A stretch of 64,000 bases of DNA from Legionella parisiensis (GTDB taxonomy: Bacteria; Pseudomonadota; Gammaproteobacteria; Legionellales; Legionellaceae). This document shows, piece by piece, positions 45,373 through 55,529 of this stretch. Under the pieces are notes generated by a model that saw nothing but the letters and a program-made list of their open reading frames with translations, made no database searches and was not told the origin of the DNA. The position numbers and the translations under genes were made by a program. Position 1 is the stretch's first letter; every line of letters starts with the position of its first letter. Location of the stretch: assembly GCF_001467945.1 (NCBI RefSeq), contig NZ_LNYQ01000013.1:324184-388183 (forward strand). The letters run 5' to 3'.

Positions 45373-46809
45373 ATGGGTACACTCTCCAAGCAGACCAAAA
45401 CTGAAAAAGAAAAAAGAAAACTTATTTTGAAGATAACGGAGTCCTTAAAAAAACAACTCGAAGAGGGACAGGCAACAGGAGTTTTATCCAGGGTTACAGA
45501 TAATATTTTTGTATTTGGATTCAAGGCATCCGAATATATTTCACAATTTAATGAGAAAGTTCGTGTAGGAAAACAAGAAGTTGAGATAAAGTTATTAGGT
45601 GGCTCTGCAATCCCTATTTATTCCATTAGTTATCAGAATGTCACTGTCATTTTCCGCGTCATTTCTGAACGGGATATTGATTTTTCTTCATATCAACGAG
45701 CTCGGGAAAATATGAGCTTAAATAAGCATTTCCCTGAACAATATGCGATGGAGCCATTTACTCATAGGCGTTCTAAATATTATTTAGAAATTGTGGAGTA
45801 TTGTGGGCGAAAGGATTTACGTGCGGCAAATAACGATGTTGTCAGCAGGATAAAGTATGTTAAAAATATGTTGCAAATCATGGCGGATCTGCATGCAGAG
45901 GGATTTTGTTTTACTGATGTGAAGCCAGGAAATTTTGTTATCGCTGATGATGGTCATTTGGTTCTTTCCGATGTGAAATCTTTACGGAATGTGCTGGGAA
46001 AAGATGTCATCGCACTAAGAGAGCTTAGTAATAATATATCCGTAGCCTACCAATCTCTGCCCGCTTCCCTTAGTAATACCCCAAATTCAAGCAACCCGGA
46101 TCAATCTACCGTTTCGATTCAAGAAATTGATTATCAATCCCGGTATGGCTTGGGGATTAGTATCTATGAAGTGCTTACAGGTCACTATGTTGCATCAGAG
46201 CGTATGCGAGCAAAGGCTGCGCTTAGCGAATTAGTAGAAGAGCGCCTATTGGATCAGCGCAATTTCGATCATTCTGAATTTTGGCAACAGATGGCAGGGA
46301 GTGCTGCCAAGGCTGTAGGTGCTGTTCTCGGAAAACTGGAAAAAGAGGATCTGCGAGAGCATTTGAATTTGGAGCATAAAGTATTCCAAAGTCCTGTTGG
46401 TTTGGTTTTAAAAGATATTATTATCTCTTTAACAAGCAAGGAAAGAACACAACGAATAGAGATTAGAGAAGCATTGAGCCGTTTGAATCTTGCGATGAGC
46501 CTTCTCCAGACATCATCGATACCTTTTTCTACTGAGGAAGATTCAAGTGTGGTGGCATCTTCTTCAATTTCTCCTGTGCCTGGAAAAAGAAGGAAACAAT
46601 ATTCCCAAGCAGAGCTGCCCACACTATTCAGAAGCTCCTCATCGGCGTGTACTCCTGAAGAGGAGGCACCGGACACACCAAAAAAGGTTACTGATAAAAG
46701 AGACAAATTTAAGCAGTCAGGGCATGCTTTAAGCAGGATTTTTGGCTCACCTAAGAAGCAAAATGTAAAGCCTGTAGAAGAAACAGATATTCCAACAAAA
46801 GCCCTATAG
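45373..46809 (+). CDS. Eukaryotic-like protein kinase with variant motifs (effector-like)
   Basis: A 478-residue protein with a kinase-type catalytic loop near residue 173: LHAEGFCFTDVKPGNFVI, where Asp182, Lys184 and Asn187 match HRD-x-K-x-x-N except for the His-Arg. The metal-binding motif reads SDVKS (Asp200) instead of DFG. The usual VAIK Lys region is IFRV, with Arg95 in that place, and no Gly-loop is clear. The C-terminal 80 residues are Ser- and Lys-rich. LegK proteins of Legionella are secreted kinases, and this may be related. AGGA upstream favours the ATG at 45373 over TTG 45352. Confidence 0.65.
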   Translation: MGTLSKQTKTEKEKRKLILKITESLKKQLEEGQATGVLSRVTDNIFVFGFKASEYISQFNEKVRVGKQEVEIKLLGGSAIPIYSISYQNVTVIFRVISERDIDFSSYQRARENMSLNKHFPEQYAMEPFTHRRSKYYLEIVEYCGRKDLRAANNDVVSRIKYVKNMLQIMADLHAEGFCFTDVKPGNFVIADDGHLVLSDVKSLRNVLGKDVIALRELSNNISVAYQSLPASLSNTPNSSNPDQSTVSIQEIDYQSRYGLGISIYEVLTGHYVASERMRAKAALSELVEERLLDQRNFDHSEFWQQMAGSAAKAVGAVLGKLEKEDLREHLNLEHKVFQSPVGLVLKDIIISLTSKERTQRIEIREALSRLNLAMSLLQTSSIPFSTEEDSSVVASSSISPVPGKRRKQYSQAELPTLFRSSSSACTPEEEAPDTPKKVTDKRDKFKQSGHALSRIFGSPKKQNVKPVEETDIPTKAL

Positions 46810-47224
46810 GCGCGCGTTCTCATTAATAACTAAATTTAGCTATTGGTTTTGTCGACCAATGGGTAACTTATCGAGTTGAGGATGCTTATAAACATGAAAA
46901 ATAGGAGTTCACTTTTTCTTTTAATGAGTGGGCAGATTGGCTCTGAAAAGACGCAGGAGATTGTAATTAATCTAAAAATAGAATAAAAATTGTTTAATGC
47001 TTTGTACGGTTTATTGCACAGAGAGTGAAAATCAGGCAAAAATGACAGGACAAAGAAGATTTAATCCCTTATCTCATCACAAACCTTTATAAATTATGGA
47101 CTGTTACATGCTGATAGGGACATTTTTGGCGTACATTTTAACGAGCACATTTAAAACTGGATATATTGTCGATTATTTACGCTAAGAAATTGCATAAAAT
47201 AATGAGAAAGGGATCAAATACTTT
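46810..47224. other. Intergenic region of about 415 bp
   Basis: AT-rich. A 34-codon frame from 46882 has GAGG near it but codes for nothing recognisable, and I do not call it. The 3' part should hold the beta-lactamase promoter. No repeat or RNA is evident. Confidence 0.45.
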
Positions 47225-48295
47225 ATGAAAATAAAATTACTGGCGCAGAGTGCTCATGCTTTAAGGAAAAGTATTTTACTGTGTTGGCTTTTTAGTATTA
47301 TATTTTCAGTGAATGGTTTTGCGAGTCAGGCTGATACAGAACTGATTAAAAAAATAAGAGATATTGAAAGAAAATCGAATACGGTTATGGGGATTACCGC
47401 CATTTATATAGAGAAAAATAAGGTAATCGCGCATAACAGTAACCAACGATTTTTCATGGCAAGTACCATTAAGTTACCCATTGCAATGGCTTTTCTGCAT
47501 CGTGTTGATGAGAACAAAGACTCACTAAATCGCGTGATTAAAATGGATTCACGGTATTCCGTTCCTGGCTCTGGAGCACTGCATTATTTATTCGAAAAGA
47601 AAAAGCTAAGTATTTCTTTGAAACAAATACTAATGCATACTCTTAAAAATAGCGATAATAGTGCTAGTGATGCATTATTGCAGGCGGCAAATGGGCCTCG
47701 ATATGTTGCCAAACGAATGAATGCATTAGGATTCAAAAATATTTTTATTAACCGTTCCATTATGGAAATGTTTATAGATACAAATCATGTAGATCGTTCG
47801 TTTTTAAAAAAACGCCAACCAGTGTATTCCTGGCAAAAAATATCCAATCGTGTCCCTCTTAAGGAAAAGCAGCAAGCTTGGCAGCGCTTTGAAAAAGACA
47901 TCCGCGACACGACGACACCCAATGATATGGCAAAGCTGCTCGTAAAATTATATAAAAAACAAGCACTTTCACAATCAAGCACTGATCTTCTCATGAAGAT
48001 AATGGAGCAATGTCGCACAGGCCGCAGCAGAATAAAGGGATTGCTACCAGCCAATGTCAAAGTGGCACATAAAACAGGAACATGGTCAATTTATGAGCGA
48101 GACTATTTAAGATATCCCGGGTCTAAAAAACTATATCGTTTTGTTAGTGATGTTGGGATTATTACTTTGCCTCATAATAAAGGGCATGTTGCGATTGCAG
48201 TATATGTCAAATCAAAATCGGCCAGTGATTATCCCCGCAGTCGTGCCATAGCTCTTGCTAGTCGAGCTATTTATGATCATTTTATGAAGTCATAA
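47225..48295 (+). CDS. Class A beta-lactamase-like serine hydrolase
   Basis: A 356-residue exported protein (signal LCWLFSIIFSVNGFAS). Class A motifs are present: Ser80-x-x-Lys83 in MASTIKLPI, SDN at 143-145, KTG at 283-285 (VAHKTGTW), and TTPNDMAKLL. The omega loop reads INRSIMEMFIDTN rather than the usual ExxLN, so the deacylating Glu is uncertain (Glu181 is a candidate) and the protein has an extra 30-40 residues around it. It may hydrolyse beta-lactams poorly or have another esterase or peptidase role. Confidence 0.82.
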   Translation: MKIKLLAQSAHALRKSILLCWLFSIIFSVNGFASQADTELIKKIRDIERKSNTVMGITAIYIEKNKVIAHNSNQRFFMASTIKLPIAMAFLHRVDENKDSLNRVIKMDSRYSVPGSGALHYLFEKKKLSISLKQILMHTLKNSDNSASDALLQAANGPRYVAKRMNALGFKNIFINRSIMEMFIDTNHVDRSFLKKRQPVYSWQKISNRVPLKEKQQAWQRFEKDIRDTTTPNDMAKLLVKLYKKQALSQSSTDLLMKIMEQCRTGRSRIKGLLPANVKVAHKTGTWSIYERDYLRYPGSKKLYRFVSDVGIITLPHNKGHVAIAVYVKSKSASDYPRSRAIALASRAIYDHFMKS

Positions 48296-48428
48296 TTACA
48301 GCCCCATTAAAAAGTAGGCTGTATGAAGCGTCCCAAGGCTACACGCATGTGCGCAAAAAATATTAGAAATGCTTTCCTGTTTCGTATACTCTGTGGCAAA
48401 AATGAATTTTAATAACAAGGAGGTTTTG

Positions 48429-49325
48429 ATGCGCCGTTGTTCGACTTTGATTGGACTTATCTTTTTTTGCATGAGCTTTGGTTTATATGCTCAGCTGCCC
48501 TGCGATTATCAGGATTTATCTGCTGCAGAAAAGCAAGCCTTATTATGGAATGAAATTACTTTAAGCAATGCAGAGGAGCCTTTACCTCCGCTGACTGGCA
48601 ATAGTTATAATGAAGTACTTGAAAAAATAAAAGGACTGTTTAACTTAAAACCTACATTCGATCATGCTCGTGATGAAATGCCAGAACGCCGAGTAAAAAT
48701 TATTCATGCCAATGGTTCCGTAGGGAAGGTTGCTTTAGTCCCTGCAGCAGGCCATCCTTTTACTGGTATTTATCAGTCCGGCGGAATTGGTATAGCACGT
48801 CTTTCTTTGGCGACTCCTCCTGCTGACGATAACTATATTCCTGGTATGGCGGTTAAAATTTTAGTTTCCGATCATCCATCATTAAATCTACACATAATGA
48901 ATTTACTTGAGGGACAAAAAGATAATTGGAATTTTTTTGCAAAAGACTTTTCAAATAAGATTCCTCATCCTACAAGTTGGACGTTGACCGCAATTGAGAA
49001 AATATTTGAATTCACTCGGGAGCCCGCAAATAATCTGCCTCTATGGCATTTAGCTGCCTGGACGAGTGAGGGTAAATACAAAGGGATTCCAATATTTCCT
49101 GAGAGAATCTATTTCAGGCCGACTGACTTAGTAAAAGATTTGATTCCACAAAATTCACGTGAGGATTTCAGAGTTTCTTTTTTGCAAGTACCTATGGGGC
49201 CCCTCTATGAAATATATGGAGAATATCAAGGCACTGAGTATCATATAGGGACATTAATGCTAGAAAGTCCTTTATTAGCCTCAAATTATGGTGATAAGGA
49301 ATTATTTTTTCAACACCAACGATAA
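48429..49325 (+). CDS. Exported small catalase-fold protein
   Basis: A 298-residue exported protein (signal LIGLIFFCMSFGLYAQ). It matches the core order of catalases: the distal His in RRVKIIHANG (His93, as in ERVVHAKG), then GGIGIARLSLATP, then PGMAVKILVS and NWNFFAKDFSN. It is much shorter than the usual 480 residues and the proximal Tyr motif (RxxxY) is not evident, so it may be a catalase-related heme protein with another activity. AAGGAGG right before the ATG fixes the start; the TTG at 48369 is not needed. Confidence 0.6.
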   Translation: MRRCSTLIGLIFFCMSFGLYAQLPCDYQDLSAAEKQALLWNEITLSNAEEPLPPLTGNSYNEVLEKIKGLFNLKPTFDHARDEMPERRVKIIHANGSVGKVALVPAAGHPFTGIYQSGGIGIARLSLATPPADDNYIPGMAVKILVSDHPSLNLHIMNLLEGQKDNWNFFAKDFSNKIPHPTSWTLTAIEKIFEFTREPANNLPLWHLAAWTSEGKYKGIPIFPERIYFRPTDLVKDLIPQNSREDFRVSFLQVPMGPLYEIYGEYQGTEYHIGTLMLESPLLASNYGDKELFFQHQR

Positions 49326-49476
49326 TAATGCTTAGCCAGTAAAAATTGTCATCCGTTAAAATGGTTCGGGTTCATAACTCGAATTAAACCAGTGAAGATT
49401 ACTCGCTGCAATTAAGTTAATTTTCCATTGATGTTCATTGGGATCACGGCCTAATCAGAGATGACGGATTTAAACA

Positions 49477-51111
49477 TTATGGTGGATTATAGAATAAATT
49501 TTCCTGTTTTTTGTTGATTAAATTCAAAGAAGAAAAAAATACTACTTTGTCTTCCTGCTCCTCGGACGCAATGATCAATTCCCTTGTACTCGGTTTGGCT
49601 GTCGGCAACTCAACGAGTGATTTTGAGGGCTGTACAACGGATTTTCCCAGGAGGCTTAATTTCTTTATACTGCCATCGAGTTCATTATTGGGGGAAGTTT
49701 TGAGAAGTTCCTGTTTAGGCTCTAAGCGACGTTCATCTGAATTAAAAACTTTATATCTTAAAACGTTGCGAAGATAGATTTCTGATGGTGTCTTATTTGC
49801 AATTTTATAGCGATTCTCAATGAGATACCGAAACGCCTGATCGATTTGTTGATCTTCAGTTTTTCGGGGTTCCTTGCCTGAGGGTGTATCTAGGTTATAA
49901 ATATGGGGCAGTGTGCTTTGAAATCCATCATGTCCATGGACATAATTAATAGTGTATCCATTATGTATTGCAGGTCTCGCGGTTTCAGTTTCCTTCGTTT
50001 CATCCCAGCGATTCCAGAAAAAATAAACCAAAGGCCATTCAGCGCGTTCCTGTTCTGACATGTTGGTTCTGTCGTGAATCGCATCGGTATGAAAGAGGGA
50101 ATGGATGGTATTGCTCTCAATGTAGGATTGAAATTGGTGGTTCATTTGATCAATCGTTTTTGCTAAGGATTCTATCGTGGAGTCATCATAGTTTACCTCA
50201 AGCCTTTTCGCCATCCATTGCAGGGCATCAAAGCGGATGGGAGCATGACTAAATAATGTAATGCCCTTTGCGCTTATGGTGTAATCCAGTATCTTTAAGG
50301 TGGATTTATAGCTTTCATTAACCAAATGAATTAACTCGGAATGAGGCATAATTTCTTGATCAAGTAACAGTTTAAGCCCCCAAAACGAAGGGGTTTGAAA
50401 ATCACCGATATAACCCTGAGGCACAAATGGATATTCTGCTAGCAGTTGCTCATATGCATAAATAAATTCACTGCCATGGTTTGAAACAAGAATGGTTAAC
50501 GGACAATGATTTCGATGAAGGAAATTTAGAATTCTTAATGTGAAATAATCACAATTTCCGCGATCAGCAACTTCATCACCAAGAAGTCGGACTAGCGTTT
50601 GATTATCGCCGATTTGTAATTGAACCATAAAGTGATTAAATTGGGCGACACAGTCAGCCAGCTTATTCTTAGGTTCGCTTAATTTTTGGTTTAATTTTTT
50701 TTGTTCTTCTTCAGCCGTATGGAGCTTTTCAAGTGTTTGTTGCCGCAATTGGGTCAAAGTTTGATATTGTTGCGTTTTTTTATTTGTTTCAATTAATTGT
50801 TTATCGAGATTTGCAATGCGTTCTTTTGAATTATCGATCCTTACCTGTGTAAATTGCAAAAGAGTACGGTTTTCCAGATACTCTTGAAGGATCTCACCAT
50901 ATTGCTCATAAAGTGACACAAATTGTTGATAAGCTTCCTCAACATGTTTCACCTCATCTTTTAAGCGAATGATTTGATGGCGTAAGAGAAAATGGATGAG
51001 TTTGATTGGATTACCATGTAAATCACCGAGTGTAATCGAGCCTAAATTATTTTCAAATTCACTTGGATACTTATAAATATCAACATTTTTATTTATAAGA
51101 TGATTGGTCAT
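49477..51111 (-). CDS. PPP-type phosphatase-like protein with inserted coiled coil (Wip-like)
   Basis: A 544-residue cytosolic-type protein carrying metallophosphatase motifs: GDLHGN (29-34), GDEVADRG (178-185), SNHGSEF (210-216), FSHAP (287-291) and YVHGHDG (390-396). Between motifs I and II, residues about 52-165 form a long helical coiled coil. This is the layout of Legionella Wip effectors (WipA and WipB), PPP-family phosphatases with a helical insertion. It may dephosphorylate host proteins. The Asn/His metal ligands are mostly kept, so it is probably active, with an altered third motif (S for G). Confidence 0.72.
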   Translation of the reverse strand: MTNHLINKNVDIYKYPSEFENNLGSITLGDLHGNPIKLIHFLLRHQIIRLKDEVKHVEEAYQQFVSLYEQYGEILQEYLENRTLLQFTQVRIDNSKERIANLDKQLIETNKKTQQYQTLTQLRQQTLEKLHTAEEEQKKLNQKLSEPKNKLADCVAQFNHFMVQLQIGDNQTLVRLLGDEVADRGNCDYFTLRILNFLHRNHCPLTILVSNHGSEFIYAYEQLLAEYPFVPQGYIGDFQTPSFWGLKLLLDQEIMPHSELIHLVNESYKSTLKILDYTISAKGITLFSHAPIRFDALQWMAKRLEVNYDDSTIESLAKTIDQMNHQFQSYIESNTIHSLFHTDAIHDRTNMSEQERAEWPLVYFFWNRWDETKETETARPAIHNGYTINYVHGHDGFQSTLPHIYNLDTPSGKEPRKTEDQQIDQAFRYLIENRYKIANKTPSEIYLRNVLRYKVFNSDERRLEPKQELLKTSPNNELDGSIKKLSLLGKSVVQPSKSLVELPTAKPSTRELIIASEEQEDKVVFFSSLNLINKKQENLFYNPP

Positions 51112-51403
51112 CCATTAATCCATATAGAAAATTTTTATATAGAAGAAAGTAATTGATTCAATTCCAAATATCAAATGAAGAGAATTTCCATAGGTTGTTT
51201 ATTAAAGATTTTATAGTCTCAACTTGATAGTGGTTGGCAAATAATTAGTATTTTAGTCGTTAATGAGAAGCTTATTTAAATATTCTACTTTTACGAATTG
51301 AAGCTTCTTTGCGAAATAAGAAAAACAAATTTTCCATTTTTCAGTATTCAATTATTTCCTTACATCCATATAATGGACTATTTATTTAATAAATAGGCTG
51401 TTA

Positions 51404-52876
51404 ATGCAAGATAAAGAAGAGATGAGTAGAAGTAGAGGATATGAGATAAGCCATGATAACAATCTCAAAAGAGATACTATGATTAGCATGGTCAAAGAAC
51501 TAACAAAATTCAGCAGGGGGCAATGGCCGCTAGATGAAAAAATAAATATAATTTTAGAGGAGCTGGCATTCTTTGCATCCATAAATGAGTTTCAAAATGC
51601 GCTGTTTGCATTGAATCGATTAGCTTCTCAAATAAAACGCTTCTCTGACGAGCAGGAATTTTTTGAATTTTTAAAAAAAGAAACGGAGTATTCCGTTATA
51701 AACACTCCCCAAGTTGCCTACTTTTTTTTGTTAATGAATGAGGTAATTAAGAAGCAAAATAAGCTTATAGCTGCCGGGAGTGAAGAGGACAAAAATCTTG
51801 ATGATCTCCTTCTTCCTTTTTGTTTTTTAAGCAATTCAAAAAAAGGTTTGAAAGCTCTAACTACACTGTTACCTCCTCATACAGTAGACCGTGGCTTCCA
51901 GAGTGAATTTAATAATGACGTAGCCAAGTTAGATAGTTTGTTCAACATTTTTAGAAGCTATAAAGAGTGTTGGAGAAATGATCGTTATTTTTATCGCTTC
52001 GCCAATAATTTACCCAGTTGGGATAGTTTATATATTGAATCCTTTCATGATATTTTTAATGACATTGCCGATGAAGATTACATAAATAATATCCTGAATA
52101 ATATTCAACAACGTCTTAAAATTTGTAAAGAACACTCTTTTCCTGCTTTTATTCATTACAATACTGCTGATGTAGGGGCATTATTTTTAAAAATTAACCG
52201 TTATTTGGGTGGCGATAATTTAATTCAAAAAAAAATTGAAGAACAAATAGCTTCTGGCGCTAAAATGCGTTCTTTTAATGAAGAATGCCGAAGAGCGGGA
52301 TCCAAGACTTTATTGTTAGGAGGAACTTATGGCAATGGATGTGTTCTTGCAGCTGCCCAAAAACTTGGAAAAACAATTTTTACAAAAACTAATGGTTATT
52401 TTCAGGCAAGCAATCCTCACTGCCGTTGGGTCAATTATCACAAAAAACCCTATTTGCATGAAAACTCACTTATAGATCCTCAAATTACAGAAGGTTTCAA
52501 TCCTTATGATGCTCAACAGAATGTTGAGAAAACAGGCTTTAGCGAGTTTCCTGCGTTATTACTGGTGAGTCATCGATATGGAGGTAACTTTTTGTCATCT
52601 GAATTAAAGCAAGTTAGGGTTTTATCCTCATTGCCACGCGAACAACAGCGCAAGCTAATTCTTTCAGAGTGTGTGGATTATTCAAAATTAGCTACTGTAA
52701 AACCCAGTGCATTATCAAGAATCAGACGTCAAAATGCACAACAAAATACTCAAAGCCCTCAATGGCCTATTTTATCTTGGATGCACAATGGCAGCAGGCC
52801 TAAAGTTACTTTAAAGAAACATCGTGAAGACAATGCGAAAAAGGACTTGAGTTCTACAAGAAATATGACTCCGTAA
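51404..52876 (+). CDS. Hypothetical protein, possible effector
   Basis: A 490-residue soluble protein without recognised domains. The first 200 residues are helical; the later part contains LLLGGTYGNGCVLAAAQKLG, PALLLVSHRYGGNFLSSELK and a basic, Gln- and Asn-rich tail (RRQNAQQNTQSPQWP). No signal peptide. The neighbouring phosphatase-like gene is divergent and both may share this 292-bp spacer as promoter region. An effector role is inferred from size, context and lack of export signal. Confidence 0.6.
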   Translation: MQDKEEMSRSRGYEISHDNNLKRDTMISMVKELTKFSRGQWPLDEKINIILEELAFFASINEFQNALFALNRLASQIKRFSDEQEFFEFLKKETEYSVINTPQVAYFFLLMNEVIKKQNKLIAAGSEEDKNLDDLLLPFCFLSNSKKGLKALTTLLPPHTVDRGFQSEFNNDVAKLDSLFNIFRSYKECWRNDRYFYRFANNLPSWDSLYIESFHDIFNDIADEDYINNILNNIQQRLKICKEHSFPAFIHYNTADVGALFLKINRYLGGDNLIQKKIEEQIASGAKMRSFNEECRRAGSKTLLLGGTYGNGCVLAAAQKLGKTIFTKTNGYFQASNPHCRWVNYHKKPYLHENSLIDPQITEGFNPYDAQQNVEKTGFSEFPALLLVSHRYGGNFLSSELKQVRVLSSLPREQQRKLILSECVDYSKLATVKPSALSRIRRQNAQQNTQSPQWPILSWMHNGSRPKVTLKKHREDNAKKDLSSTRNMTP

Positions 52877-52982
52877 TTGTTCCAGTTCGATAAATCTCTA
52901 ATGGCGAATTCAGATTTTGGCGCAAAAAGTCTTGAATTTGCCCAATTTCTATCCGAATGGTGTTGATTTGATTTAAACTAAT

Positions 52983-53993
52983 TTATGCTTTGAAATTCTG
53001 AATCACCGCATCAAGTTCCGACATTAATTGTTGTTTGCGCTGGGGGGCACAAAAACTTGCTTGTATGCTATTTTGCGCCAATTGAACTAATTCCTGATTG
53101 GTTAGTTGGAACGTATCTGCTACAGCTCGATAGTTTTCTTCTATATAACCAGCGAAATAAGCAGGATCATCAGAATTAATCGTAACAGCCAGTCCCATAT
53201 TGAGCATTTTTTTTATAGGGTGTTCTTTCATGGTCTTAAAAACACACAGTTTAACATTGGATAACGGGCATACTGTAAGTGGTATTTGTTGTTTTTGTAA
53301 GCGTGCTACAAGTTCGATATCCTCTAAACAGCGCACACCATGATCAACACGAGATACCTTTAAGAGATCTAACGCTTCAGTAATATAGGCAGGCGGGCCT
53401 TCTTCGCCTGCATGGGCCACAGTGAATAAACCATGAGCTCTTGCTTTAGCAAATACTGAAACAAAATCGCTGGGAGGATGAGCACGCTCAGCAGAATCCA
53501 ATCCCACAGCAATAAATTTATCTTGATATTTCAATGCACTTTCTAAAGTACGTAAAGCATCTTTTTCAGGCAAATCTCTCAAAAAACACAAAATCATCTC
53601 TGAGCTTATATTGAATCGTCTTTTTGCCTCTTCCAGTGCTTTATGAATGCCCTGAATCACTACCCCAATATCAATACCTCGTGCAGTATGCGTTTGCGGA
53701 TCAAAAAAAATTTCCGTATGCCGTACATTTTGCTGCTGTATTTTTTGAATGTAGGCCCACGTTAGATCATAAAAATCTTCTTCAGTTTGCAACACGTTGG
53801 TTCCTGCATAATAAAGTTTTAAAAAGGATTGCAGATCAGTAAATTGATACGCTGCATGAAGTTCATCAGTATTTTTGTAGGGCAATACTACATTATTTCG
53901 TTTGGCTAATAAAAACATTAAATTAGGTTCAAGCGTCCCTTCTATATGAACATGAAGTTCAACCTTAGGCAAAGCCATAATTAATTCATTCAT
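52983..53993 (-). CDS. Adenine deaminase (adenosine-deaminase superfamily)
   Basis: A 336-residue metallo-deaminase. The N-terminal [10 protein letters not shown] (His14, His16), [15 protein letters not shown] and [10 protein letters not shown] motifs are complete. HIEGTLEP together with PLSNVKLC is the pattern of the adenine deaminase (Aah1-like) branch rather than of adenosine deaminase. It turns adenine into hypoxanthine plus ammonia for purine salvage. GGGAAA precedes the ATG. Confidence 0.85.
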   Translation of the reverse strand: MNELIMALPKVELHVHIEGTLEPNLMFLLAKRNNVVLPYKNTDELHAAYQFTDLQSFLKLYYAGTNVLQTEEDFYDLTWAYIQKIQQQNVRHTEIFFDPQTHTARGIDIGVVIQGIHKALEEAKRRFNISSEMILCFLRDLPEKDALRTLESALKYQDKFIAVGLDSAERAHPPSDFVSVFAKARAHGLFTVAHAGEEGPPAYITEALDLLKVSRVDHGVRCLEDIELVARLQKQQIPLTVCPLSNVKLCVFKTMKEHPIKKMLNMGLAVTINSDDPAYFAGYIEENYRAVADTFQLTNQELVQLAQNSIQASFCAPQRKQQLMSELDAVIQNFKA

Positions 53994-54138
53994 TTTTATT
54001 TTTCCCGTTTTAACCCGCTTATATCCAATTTAAAATTAGAACCTATAATGATTTATTATAGATCGAGCCATAACCTCTTATTTTCAGAAAATGAATTATG
54101 TACTACAAACGAGGGATACAAATAGGTATCCCTTTTTT

Positions 54139-54528
54139 CTATCTGAGAAAGAGAAGGCCCAGGTTTAGAAGTGAAAGGCTGACGATCACAATAAAGGTTA
54201 TGGTCATTCCTTGGATACGGCATTCAAGATGATGCTTTTCTTTAAGAAACGCATATGCATGCACAATTCGTCCCAAGATAAAGAAAAAAACCAAGGTTAA
54301 AAGCACTATCCAGTTTGCCTGGTTTGCTTCAGCGCAAAAAAGTAATATTAGTGTTAGGGGGATATATTCGCTGAAATTGGCGTGCGCTCTTATTGCCATT
54401 TCCAAATCAGTAAATTCTTTACAACCAAAGGCAACTTTGTGTTTGCGACGCAGTTTAATAACCTGAAAGGCAAGATAAATATAACCTAGAGCTAATAATG
54501 AGCCGGTTAGGGTTGTGATTGGATACAT
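54139..54528 (-). CDS. MAPEG-family membrane protein
   Basis: A 129-residue protein with four membrane helices and the MAPEG signature AIRAHANFSEYIPLTL near residue 45. Family members conjugate glutathione or have peroxidase activity; bacterial ones such as YecN are mostly uncharacterised. GAGGA lies 7 nt before the ATG. It is transcribed in the same direction as the hydrolase gene upstream (37 bases between), so they may be co-transcribed. Confidence 0.85.
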   Translation of the reverse strand: MYPITTLTGSLLALGYIYLAFQVIKLRRKHKVAFGCKEFTDLEMAIRAHANFSEYIPLTLILLFCAEANQANWIVLLTLVFFFILGRIVHAYAFLKEKHHLECRIQGMTITFIVIVSLSLLNLGLLFLR

Positions 54529-54565
54529 TGTGCTTCCTCTATAAAATGAAAATAATGCCTTTTAC

Positions 54566-55381
54566 TCATCTATTATTTGCAGAATTCAGTATGATCATAA
54601 AATCATTAAAACAGTGCTGAACTTGGTTAAGAGTTATTAACCAAGGCACATGGCCGGCTTGAGCAATGATTCTATTGATATTGTTTTTCCCTTGAAACCC
54701 TTTATTTTCCACGAAGATTTTGGGTGGACAAATAAAGTCATTTTCGCTGGCAATGGTCATTGTGGGTATGGATTTAGGAAACCATTTGCAGGAATAATCA
54801 GGGTAAAAATGTTCAATGGCATGATAATAAGCTGTATTATTAAAAGCAAAAAGAGGGATGATTTTTTCCCCTTCTGTCAATTCATCGGCAGTAAAACAGT
54901 AATATTTATAAGTGTTCCAAAATTCTTTGTATGCTTCATCGGAAGGGGTTAAATGGTATTGAGTGGCTGCAGGAATTAAATCAGGTAAATGATGCTGTTG
55001 TTGCATGGCGTTTACATGCTCGAAAAAACTGTTTTTGGTCGTGGTGTTCATTAATACCAGTCCTGTTACATAGTCTTTTAATTCGGGCAAATTTAATGCA
55101 AACATTCCTGCAAAACTGTGAGTGACCAATACCGGTTTGTGAACGGATTTTAACAAGTCAATTAAACCTTCTTGCCAATACTTGATGTTCAGTTCGCCCT
55201 GGGTATTGGTCCCATCTTGGGGAAAATCTAAAAGAAAAATAGACCCGGGCAAATTCAAGTTGCGACACAAATCAGTCAGGTACTCCGATCCCAATCCAGG
55301 ACCACCGGGCAAAAAAAACCAGGAAAATTCTTGACCTCCAGTGAGTTGTTTTATCCTATAACCAAATTTAGTGTATTTCAT
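54566..55381 (-). CDS. Alpha/beta hydrolase
   Basis: A 271-residue alpha/beta hydrolase. FLPGGPGLG is the oxyanion strand (as HGGPG in proline iminopeptidases), Ser89 in VLVTHSFAGM the nucleophile, Asp in ASENDFICPP near 215 and His in AQAGHVPW near 245 the likely rest of the triad. The substrate is unknown. No signal peptide. AGAGG lies about 11 nt before the ATG. Confidence 0.8.
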   Translation of the reverse strand: MKYTKFGYRIKQLTGGQEFSWFFLPGGPGLGSEYLTDLCRNLNLPGSIFLLDFPQDGTNTQGELNIKYWQEGLIDLLKSVHKPVLVTHSFAGMFALNLPELKDYVTGLVLMNTTTKNSFFEHVNAMQQQHHLPDLIPAATQYHLTPSDEAYKEFWNTYKYYCFTADELTEGEKIIPLFAFNNTAYYHAIEHFYPDYSCKWFPKSIPTMTIASENDFICPPKIFVENKGFQGKNNINRIIAQAGHVPWLITLNQVQHCFNDFMIILNSANNR

Positions 55382-55529
55382 GCGGCTTACTACCTCTTTT
55401 TAGCAGATATTTATCATAGCATATCGATTAGTTGAATTAATGAGGCATTAACATTTATAGTGGATAAGGTACGCGTCCATTAACTCGAGATAAAGTATGA
55501 ATCTGATCTATTGAAACAGGGAGTGTATT

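Noticed and set aside
46269..46823. 184-codon minus-strand frame
   Set aside because: It is fully antisense to the kinase-like gene, whose codons and motifs are clear.
46882..46986. 34-codon plus-strand frame with GAGG upstream
   Set aside because: Too short and without recognisable features; the ribosome site fits poorly with either start.
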